Positions 55,431 to 64,000 of a DNA stretch of 64,000 nt are shown here, piece by piece. Each line of letters opens with the position of its first letter. The stretch's first letter is position 1. Both the position numbers and the translations under genes were made by a program. Origin of the DNA: Owenia fusiformis (taxonomy: Eukaryota > Annelida > Polychaeta > Sabellida > Oweniidae); assembly GCA_903813345.2 (NCBI GenBank), contig CAIIXF020000008.1, forward strand, positions 23,668,822-23,732,821. Direction: 5' to 3'. Under the pieces are notes generated by a model. The model saw only the letters and a program-made list of their open reading frames with translations. It made no database searches and was not told where the DNA came from.

Positions 55431-56588
55431 AACAATATGTCATTTGTCTCACCGATTCTGATGGTGACACAATAATAACCCTTACATCCTCTCATGGATA
55501 TACGAGCAGTCTTATATCCGATATCCAGTCTCATAATAATCAGAGGCATATCAATAATTTTTCATTTGACTTTATATGCCTCTGTTATAAACATGGACGT
55601 CTATCCCGGTCAATCATCATGCTACATGCAGGTAGCCATGCACAAAGATATGAAAAAAAACTGTCACAAGAAATGAAAACAAGAATTTTGTAAAGCAACT
55701 ATAAGTCAAAAATTAAAAAAAATCAACAACAAAGCAACACAATTAACCGTTGAAAACGTCATTGATTAAAGACGCACAAAAAGTAATTAGCTTAATTAAA
55801 ATAATCAGTTTTATCTATAATCATGCTGCAATAATCTACACGTATTTTCGCAAGTTTGTCCCCGTCTGCTAAGATGATCATAGGGTTAAAACACACGTTT
55901 CCTAAAAAACAACTTGTACGTGAACGTGGTTCTCTAGATAATTATTTCTCCCCTGTGTACTGTTTACTTGGCCGATTGAGTATAAAGACATACGGAAAAC
56001 AGTCCCAAGTGAATATGAGAGTGGAACAGTATTCCCCGGTCGGGAACGAAATAGTACACGCTCGGGTACAAGTTCTTTTAAAAACGTGTAACTCAACCTT
56101 CTTATAAAACAAAGCAAAGGAAATGTAAAGCTAGCGTTAAATCGTGGAATTAACAGCCTTTACTACTTTTTGAATATGAAGACTCTCTCTTTCAAGCATT
56201 CTAGTGCTTGGCTCTGATAAAAAAATCAGAATGCTAGCTCTAATAAATAAAAATGTATAAACTTAAATATAGTACGCTAAATGCCTAAAGATTAATTATT
56301 CGAAATGAATGTAGTGCTCGCCATCAAAATTGTCATCGTCACTGTCAACAGACCTAAGCCAACTATTTATGAATACCTGGAAGATAAATTTAACCCTTAA
56401 TTATTAACTTTTAAGTGTTAACAATAAAACAAGAAACTACATGCATAACATGAAGTATAAACACCCGGGTATAAACGCATTGTTGGGCGCCGAGGTAGCA
56501 TTCGCCAATTCAACTGACGGCTGACAGATTACCAACTAGGCTAATTCATGTTCAAGTCATTTAAATATGAATGGTGACTGTCACGTTA
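55431..56588. other. Nothing recognised
   Basis: AT-rich DNA with scattered short frames of no recognisable family (for example 55856-56107). Confidence 0.4.
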
Positions 56589-56735
56589 AAAACTAGGTTA
56601 AACCACCAGCCGTCATCTGGCAGGTGAATTCAACTCATTTAACTCATGAGTAGTACCTGCCACTATAAGTAATTGAGTTTACCACTGATAAAAAGTAGGT
56701 TAAACCACCAGCCGGCAGCTGAATTCATGAATGCA
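56589..56735. repeat. Direct repeat pair
   Basis: GTAGGTTAAACCACCAGCCG-type sequence, followed by GGTGAATTCA or GCTGAATTCA, occurs at about 56590 and 56695. Confidence 0.6.
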
Positions 56736-58690
56736 ACCTTAGTTCTGAATTATTTCGGAGCTGTTTCTGCTGAATCCCCGGATGCGTTTTACACCTTTCC
56801 CGAGTGAAGACCCCCCGCTTTTCTCTACGTTTTCTCCTCGCATGTGTCCATGCATAACCCCAAACTTCACATGTCCGTCATGTCTGCAGCATTCCATTCA
56901 TTGAAAGAACCTGTAAAAAAGAATATAATATTTAGCAGATGAGATATCAAATGGTGACTGAGACATCAAATGTTTGAACCACGGGTCTGGGTTAAATATT
57001 GTACTTGCTTAAATTATATAAGATGGGGCATGCAAGCAATGTGGGACGGGTATCTTAAAATCAATAACAAAAAGTAGCGGTCACAGTGTCACATTCGCTA
57101 TATGTTCTCACTCTTTGCCACTGATTGGTTATTTGGGGCATACATTTTTTAATTAATTATTTTTAATTTGGTGTTACTGGATATATCCTAGATATTTGTT
57201 TTGCCCATCGTGTATACATGCCGTGTCCCGCTATCTGCCATTCACACGTTGTCGAACGATGAGCCCATATGTCATAAGTGTGATAGCTCCATAATAATAA
57301 TGGTTTGCTTTTAAACGTTAAAAATACTCAAACATGTCTAAAATGAAAATATCATGAAAACCAGAGGCCTTGTTTTAAATACTGAACATTGGATAAACGT
57401 CTAATGCTACTTGTAGTATGACACAGGTACTTTGGTTTATTCAGGGCTGAAACCCGGGGCTGAAATCAAAGTCCCGTTGAACAAGAAGGGATTGTAGGCT
57501 ATTTCATTATCATGTGGACTTAAACATAATGTTTGTAGTAAAAGGATTCTTATTTTCGTATAGTTCTGTTTAACTGAAAAGCATATCGAAATGTATCATT
57601 GCATTACACAAATGCGTTGCTTGCAAACATAAGTGAACCTTTACATTCGACTGACAGTCTGACAGTTACTGTTAATAATTGATTTAAATCTGTAAAAGCG
57701 TCTTGACCCCCGTTCTTTTCTGCGGCACGTTTTTAAAGTTTGGTTTCAAGAACTATTAATATTAAATTCATTTATTGGCGTGGGCCTTCCATTGTATGAG
57801 ATCTCTCACGTTCATATTTGAAGAGACCACATTTAAATCAAATTATTTTCATTACTATTTTTATTCAATTTACAGAGACAATTTGCAAAATTACGTGAAG
57901 ATTGTTTCTTCTGTGTTTGTTTTTACCCTAGCTTGCAAGATGAGTTTGAATTATTACCTGACGGGAGATGAAGAATTTACCATTGGCCTTATTTTGTACA
58001 CAATTTTTTTCAAAAATGAAATAACAGTTACTATCTAGTTTTGGATTTGACGATCTGTGGAACTATAGAATAAATTCTGCTTCTTTCTGCTTTTAGCATT
58101 AGCAAACGTATTTTAAATATTAAAAGGAAACTAATTAATGTATGAACGATTACCTTTCCCGGGGCTAATGACTAAATTGACTATGACCGAATCACACTGA
58201 ACGAAATGCTGTTAATGAACTGAGCGTCTTCTTTTTGAACGATTAAAATCATTGTGAACAAATGAAGCTCCTCATTTTCAATTTGACTACTTCAGCCATC
58301 GGTTTTCCCAATCAAAAGTTTGTTCAAAAAGAATGTTCTCACTACTATGGATATCTTAAAAATGAATGTGAACTCAATGAATTTAAGGAAGTTCTGTATT
58401 ATAGGCTAACTGGTTTGTGAAATATTTATTCTTTTATTGTAAATGATTTTGCGAGTACGCCTGTGCGTGCATGTAGCTACAGTAACTCTAGTTGAATGCA
58501 TATGATGCTGTACAGAAAATAATTAATTACACGTTTTTTATTAGTATTCTAGTATTAGTATATCCATGGGTCTCTTAAAAGCCCATGGTATATCTGTTGG
58601 CGGTGATGATGAAAATGCAACGTTCCACTTCCAAAAACTTACTTAATTGCCAGAAAGATTAATTTGTTTTCCATGTTGCACTGTACAATT
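56736..58690. other. Nothing firmly recognised
   Basis: AT-rich DNA. A minus-strand acceptor-like CTTTTTTTACAG near 56915 opens only a 13-codon frame. The 87-codon frame at 57775-58038 has no family features. Confidence 0.4.
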
Positions 58691-58696
58691 CGTATT

Positions 58697-60694
58697 ATTA
58701 GACTCCAGATGAAATCTGGAGTCTATTGTTTTTGCCTCTTTTCTCTTTCTTATTAGACTCCAGATGAAATCTGGAGTCTATTGTTTTTGCCTCTTTTCTT
58801 TTTCTTCTTATTCTTCTTATTCTTATTATACTGATCGAGTTTTCTCAACAACTATAAGACATCTTTTCAAGACTATTATATGGTCAATATAGGTATAGTA
58901 TCTAGTTGGTGGGAAATGGGGTCAAATTTTTATCTAGGTCAAAGGTCAAGAACTAGGCCAAATCCAGTACTTTGTTATTTTTTTCAATTTTCTCGGTCGT
59001 CTTTCGATATTTTCGCTCCGTTTTTTTTTAGTCATGTTCCTTTACATGTTCCTTTAAAACAAAGCTAATTCCGAAAGGCAAATCGTTTTTTGATAACTCT
59101 AACCGTTTTTGAGATATGGCGTCCGAAAAGTAGGTCACAACAAAAAGTTCTCCAAATTCAACATATGAGTTATGGAATAGGTGTAGAATTTTCCTAGGTA
59201 TCCGAATCTGCAAACCAAATTTTGATCCGACTTCCGGTTCGGAAGTTATGTCGTTTTAAAAGCTCAAAAATCGCTAAATTTGGTGTCCATGTTAAGTCAA
59301 TGGGAAAAATGATTTTTTTGAAGTGATAAATACGAAATATAGACTGAGTTCAGCTTAATTTAATGAAAGCCTTCAAAAGAAGGGGACCTCAAAAGCCATC
59401 TAGCTTCAGAATTTGGACACCAAAATGCCTAGGTCAAAATCTAGGTCAAATTCAAAGGTTTTCCTTATTTTTGCGATTCTGACACTACACTTCAATTATA
59501 TTCTTCGAAATTGTGTATACATGTAGCCAAGAGTGTGCTAATAGTGTTAGCCTTTTGCCGTCAGAAAGTATTTTGACTCACTTTTGAGATATGGTGTCCG
59601 AAAAGTAGGTCAAAATATTAAGTTCTCCAAATTTAACGTATGAGTTATGAATAAAGGGTAGAATTTTGTCAGGAATCCGAATCTGCCAACCAAATTTCGA
59701 TCCAACTTCCGGTTTGGAAGTTATGACATTTTGAAAGCTCAAAAATCGCTAAATTTGGTGCCCCATGTTATGGCAATGGGAAATAAGGTTTTTTTGAAGT
59801 GTAAATTACGAGATTTAGACTAAGTACAGCTTAAAATAATGAAAGCCTATGAAAGAAGGGGACCTTGAAGGCTACTTAACTTCAAAATTTGGACACCAAA
59901 ATCCCTAGGTCAAAATCTAGGTCAAATTCATAGTTTATCCTTATTTTTGCGATTCTGACACTACACTTTAATTATATTCTTCGATATTGTGTATATATGT
60001 AGCCAAGAGTGGGCTTATAGTGTTAGCCTTTTGCCGTCAGAAAGAATTTTGACCCACTTTTGGGATATGGTGTCCGAAAAGTAGGTCAAAATAAAAAGTT
60101 CTCCAAATTTAACGTTTGAGTTATGAATTAAGAATAGAATTTTCTCAGAAATCCGAATCTGCAAACCAAATTTCGATCCGACTTCCGGTTCCGAAGTTAT
60201 GGCGTGTCCAAAAAGTAGGTCAAAATAAAAATTCGCCAAATTTAATGTATGAGTTATGAATTAGGGGTAGAATTTTGTCAGGAATCCGAATCTTTACATC
60301 AAATTTCGATCCGACTTCCGGTTCGGAAGTTATGGCGTTTTGAAATTTCGGAAAATCGATCTGATGGTATCCTGATAGAAAGTCAAGAGTAGAGAAGAAA
60401 GTATTGAAAAATTCATCCATCCTTCCTATCTGTTCCTATCCTATCCTATCCTATCCTTCCTTCGTATCCTTTCCTTCCTATCCTCTCCTATCATATCCTT
60501 TCCTCCTATTCTGTTCTATCCTATCCTTCTTTCTTATTCTATCCTATCGTTCCTTCCCATTCTATCCTATCCTACCTTCCTGTTTTATCCATCCATCTTA
60601 TTCTGGATGACTCGGCTTATTTTAGATGACTGGGCTTAAAAAAGTCTGGATCTGGAGTCTGAAATTGAACTTCGTTCAATTTCCCAAGTCTAGT
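58697..60694 (+). mobile_element. Helitron/HINE-like element A
   Basis: Two 55-bp copies of the 5' end stand in tandem (from 58697 and 58752), each a hairpin AGACTCCAGAT-GAA-ATCTGGAGTCT followed by ATTGTTTTTGCCTC. The inside has degenerate direct units of several hundred bases (AAGTAGGTCAAAATAAAAAG, AATCCGAATCTGCAAACCAA, CGATCCGACTTCCGGTTCGG). A TCCTATCC run (60417-60600) precedes an inverted ATCTGGAGTCT (60650-60660), a stem GAAATTGAAC-TTC-GTTCAATTTC (60661-60683) and CTAGT (60690-60694). A 3' stem followed by CTRRT is a Helitron mark. Subterminal inverted repeats, tandem core and microsatellite recall DINE/HINE elements. No Rep/helicase is present. Confidence 0.65.
60417..60605 (+). repeat. 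TCCTATCC pyrimidine satellite
   Basis: Runs of CTATCCTATCC and CCTTCCTATC on one strand, inside element A. The equivalent run in element B is 62657-62862. Confidence 0.85.
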
Positions 60695-60739
60695 GATTTT
60701 TGCTTTTGTATGTGCAAAAGCAAAAATCCTTCTAACCAC

Positions 60740-61400
60740 ACGTTCTCATCAACGAGAGATATTTGGATAAATCTACTCATACACGTTGTTAGGGGGCTAG
60801 GCGTAGTTGCTCGGAAATTAGGTCAAATCCTTATCTGGGTCAAAGGTCGAAATCTAGGTCGAAATCTGCATTTCCGCTATTTCGGCCTCTCGAGCCTCCT
60901 TAAGAAGTCAGAATCGGAGGAAAACTAGCTGGTCGGAAAGACAGTTTTCCGAGCATTAAAAAAACAGTGAACCAAATTGAAATCCGACCATAAGTTATCG
61001 AGATATCCGCGTTTGAAGTTCGCGTACGGGCCACCGTTGCCGTATATCTAGACGGCACGAATACACTTGGTATACGTATCTCTGCGAACAACAGACATTT
61101 GAAAGAAAATAGGCCCGAACGATGACTAGAGCATTTCTAAAACAACGATTCCCTTCGTCAAACTAACGATTGCGGAATGTAGAACGACGCGTACGCTGCT
61201 CGAATCTACGTCGAAAGCTCTATATAGACGTCTGGAAGGCCTATTTTTTGAAGGACTATTTTTTGACCTCGACGGATCCGCGAAGCACGAGCCAGGCATT
61301 CTCCCCAACTACCTCCCTAGATTCTCCGTCCTTTAATCGACCATTATAGGCCCTCAGAGCGTCCGTAGAGCCATTTCCCTCTATACGCGTATGGCCAAAT
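60740..61400. repeat. Diverged, GC-richer relative of elements A and B
   Basis: CTTATCTGGGTCAAAGGTCG, GAAATCCGACCATAAGTTAT and TATCGAGATATCCGCG echo the core units of A and B, but the stretch is richer in CG dinucleotides than its surroundings. No ORF with a recognisable family. Confidence 0.4.
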
Positions 61401-61406
61401 CCTATT

Positions 61407-62962
61407 ATTAGACTCCAGATGTCAATCTGGAGTCTATTGTTTTTGTCAGTATTCTTATTATTATTCATTATTATTCTTTATTATTCTTTCCCAGTTTTCT
61501 CGATAACCATAAGGCTTCCAATAAGGCTTCCAAATCTTACATTTTCAACATTCTGTCATTTATCTTCGTCGTTGTTTATCGTAACTCCCAAATCCTTTTT
61601 TCATCATGTAGCTTAGAAAAAGCCAAAGCAAAGATATGACATTAGATTTTTGATTACGCTTACCGATTTTGAAATATGGCGTCCAGAAAGTAGGTCAAAA
61701 TAAAAAGTTCTCCAAATTTAACATCTGAGTTATGTATTAAGGGTAGAATTTACTCAGGAATCTGAATCTGCAAACCAAATTTCGATCCGACTTCCGATTT
61801 AGTTTTTTGATATCTCAAACCGATTTCGAGATATCAGTGTCCGAAAACGAGGTCCAAAAAAAAGTTCTCCGAATCAAATGTGCAGGATATTAGTCTTATA
61901 GGAAATTTTCTCAGGATTCCGAATCTGAAAACGAAATTTAGATCTGACTTCCGGTTTGGAAGTTATGGCGTTTTGAAAACTCAAAAATCGCTAAATTTGG
62001 TGCCCATGTTAAGTCAATGGGAAAAAATATTTTTTTGAAGTGAAAAATACGGAATATAGACTGAGTTCAGCTTCATATAATCAAAGCCTTTAAAAGAAGG
62101 GGACCTCAAAAGCCATCTAGCTTCACAATTTGGACACCGAAATGCCTAGGTCAAAATCTAGGTCAAATTCATAGGTTTTCCTTATTTTTTCGATTCTGAC
62201 ACTACACTTAAATTATATTCTTCGAAATTGTGTATACATGTAGCCAAGAATATGCTAATAGTGTTAGCCTTTTGCCGTCAGAAAGTATTTTGACCCACTT
62301 TTGAGATATGGTGTCCGAAAAGTAGGTCAAAATAAAAAGTTCTCCAAATTGAATATATGAGTTATGAATTAAGGGTAGAATTCTGTCAGGAATCCGAATC
62401 TGCAAACCAAATTTCGATCCAACTTCCGGTTCGGAAGTTATGGCGTGTCCGAAAAGTAGGTCAAAATAAAAAATCTCCAAATTTAACGTATGAGTTATGA
62501 ATTAGGGGTAGAATTTTGTCAGGAATCCGAATCTGCAAACCAAATTTCGATCCGACTTCCGGTTCGGAAGTGATAGCGTTTTGAAATTTCGAGAAAAATC
62601 GATCTGATGGTATCCTGATAGAAAGTCAAGAGTAGAGAAGAAAATATTGAAAAATTCATCCATCCTTCCTATCTCATCCTACCCTATCCTTCCTATCTAT
62701 CCTTCCTATCTATCCTTCCTTCATATATTTTCCTTCCTATCCTTCCTATCCTATCCTATCCTATCCTTTCTTCCTATTCTATTCTATCCTATCCTTCTTT
62801 CTTATTCTATCCTATCGTTCTTTCCTATTCTATCCTATCCTACCTTCCTATTTTATTTATCCATCTCTTTCTAGATGACTCAGCTTATTCTGGATGACTC
62901 GGCTAAAAAAAGTCTAGATCTGGAGTCTGAAATTGAACTTCGTTCAATTTCCAAAATCTAGT
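61407..62962 (+). mobile_element. Helitron/HINE-like element B
   Basis: The 5' hairpin AGACTCCAGAT / ATCTGGAGTCT lies at 61410-61435. The core units are as in element A (CGACTTCCGGTTCGGAAGTT appears several times). The pyrimidine satellite is at 62657-62862, the inverted ATCTGGAGTCT at 62918-62928, the 3' stem at 62929-62951 and CTAGT at 62958-62962. 1.56 kb. Its core and that of A are similar over most of their length. Confidence 0.68.
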
Positions 62963-63161
62963 TAAGTTAGGGTTATACGTCCTTTGTTCTGTGTCACCCT
63001 TCAAAACCGGGGAAATCTCTTGTACAAAAAACAGAGTTCAAGTACATCAATTTTATTTTGGCATAAATCTAACGTAGATATTTTTATTTCAGGTTAAGCA
63101 GCATTACAATTACAATATTATAACTACAAAGCTCAATTTACCTGATTTAACAGGGTTGTAC

Positions 63162-63547
63162 ATATTAATTTTCTGCCAAGAGTATCAGACGAATCAAATC
63201 ATGATTTAATATCACTTAATCACGTGGTACTAACTCACCAGGACGTATCGAAACTAAAACGCCCCCCAAACCCGTTAATTTGAATTTCAAATCTACCCTG
63301 TCTTTGGAAAATCAATGATTGTGGGTCTCAAACAACACCGTTTTTCTTCAAACTTGTTCCATTAAATTTCCTTCACAGAAATACCTTTTAGTCGAGACAT
63401 TGCTTGTTACAAAGTCCCTCGTTTTAGCGGCGTTTTGGTCCCCAGATGTGAGAAGTTTCGATACGCCCCGGTGAGTTAGTACCGCGTGATTAAGTGAAAT
63501 TAAATCAGGATTTGATTCGTCTGACACTCTTGGCAGAAAATTAATAT
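63162..63547. mobile_element. TIR element with about 95-bp arms
   Basis: ATATTAATTTTCTGCC, AAGAG mirrors CTCTTGGCAGAAAATTAATA. The arms go on (CAGACGAATCAAATC / GATTTGATTCGTCTG, GTACTAACTCACC / GGTGAGTTAGTAC, ACGTATCGAAAC / GTTTCGATACG) around a loop of about 190 bp. It directly abuts the 3' end of element C. Confidence 0.75.
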
Positions 63548-63549
63548 TA

Positions 63550-64000
63550 ACTAGATTGGTAAATTGAACAAAGTTCAATTTAAGACTCCAGATTGATTTA
63601 CTTGAGTAAAGAGCTGAGTAAGTAACTGAGTAGGAAGCTGAGTAAGTAGATGATTAAGTAATTGAGTAAGTAGCTGAGTAGGTAGCTGAGTAAGGAGCTG
63701 AGTAGGTAGCTGAGTAAGGTTAAGTTTAAGTTTAAGCTGAGTAAGTAGCTGAGTAGGTAGCTGAGTAAGTAGTTGAGAAGTAGGTAGCTAAGTAGGTAGT
63801 AGAGTAGGTATATGGGTAAGTAGGAATTTTTGAAAGTATATTTGATGGATCTGCATTGTGGATACTGGAAAATGTGAATTTTAAAATGGCGTAGAATCTA
63901 AGCCGGGAGTCGGATTGAAAGTTGATTTGCAGATTTGGATTCCGAGAAAATTCTACCCTTAATTCATAACTCATAAGTTAAATTTGGAGAACTTTTTATT
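63550..64000 (-). mobile_element. Helitron/HINE-like element C, 3' part, cut by the window
   Basis: Reverse complement of the 3' end: ACTAG (63550-63554), stem AAATTGAAC / GTTCAATTT (63561-63581), AGACTCCAGAT (63583-63593). Then a 12-bp minisatellite of GAGTAGGTAGCT type (63605-63815) stands where A and B have the TCCTATCC run. The core begins after about 63890 (GAGTCGGATTGAAAGTTGAT, TTCTACCCTTAATTCATAAC). Confidence 0.68.

Noticed and set aside
57775-58038. 87-codon frame
   Set aside because: Hydrophobic and AT-driven composition, no motif, no splice or poly(A) support.
60404-62874. Serine/leucine/tyrosine-rich frames over pyrimidine runs
   Set aside because: Translation of the TCCTATCC satellites; no family.

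Overview
The window is AT-rich nuclear DNA from an animal, very probably a marine invertebrate. The genes have GT-AG introns of several kilobases, and the introns and intergenic space are packed with inverted-repeat DNA transposons, fold-back elements, a LINE tail and an LTR-retrotransposon fossil. I cannot name the species from the sequence alone.

Three host genes are well supported. (1) 644-8968, plus strand: the last three coding exons of the 20S proteasome alpha-7 subunit (PSMA3); the rest of the gene lies left of the window. (2) 16451-27805, minus strand: a complete-looking four-coding-exon membrane sulfatase of the steryl-sulfatase/arylsulfatase type, with the formylglycine cysteine, the metal-binding aspartates and a hydrophobic hairpin. 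It converges tail-to-tail on PSMA3. (3) 36605-37849, plus strand: an intronless CREBZF (Zhangfei)-like bZIP transcription factor. A few isolated exon-like segments with splice signals (25800-26059, 31436-31531, 36089-36169, 42125-42220) are given as low-confidence candidates; the last has leucine-zipper spacing.

Repeats by region: 1-9 kb is the PSMA3 intron, filled with two fold-back families (F1, F2). 9.7-16.3 kb is intergenic and holds a third array element (F3), a dead Tc1 transposon and short TIR elements. 17-27 kb is the sulfatase gene: intron 3 holds a 2-kb palindromic F1 element, and intron 1 holds MULE-like arms, a LINE 3' end and other TIR elements. 28-36 kb is a nest of TIR elements with clear target-site duplications of 4, 5, 6, 8 or 9 bp or TTAA. 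38.9-41.3 kb carries two more F2 arrays. 45-50.9 kb is a broken Ty3/Gypsy fossil carrying three DNA-transposon insertions, one with another nested inside it. 51-58.7 kb is mostly featureless. 58.7-64 kb holds three related Helitron/HINE-like elements with terminal hairpins, internal tandem units and microsatellites.

The most unusual point is that three different-looking repeat families (F1, F2, F3) share one design: a head rich in GTCC/GGCG runs, inverted termini or arms, and tandem units of roughly 130-175 bp, each carrying a GGC-GCCATTTTGAA or GGCCATCTTGG-like box resembling the YY1/Pho site. The precise target-site duplications also allow insertion order to be read in several nests. The host genes are unrelated housekeeping and metabolic genes and show no common pathway.
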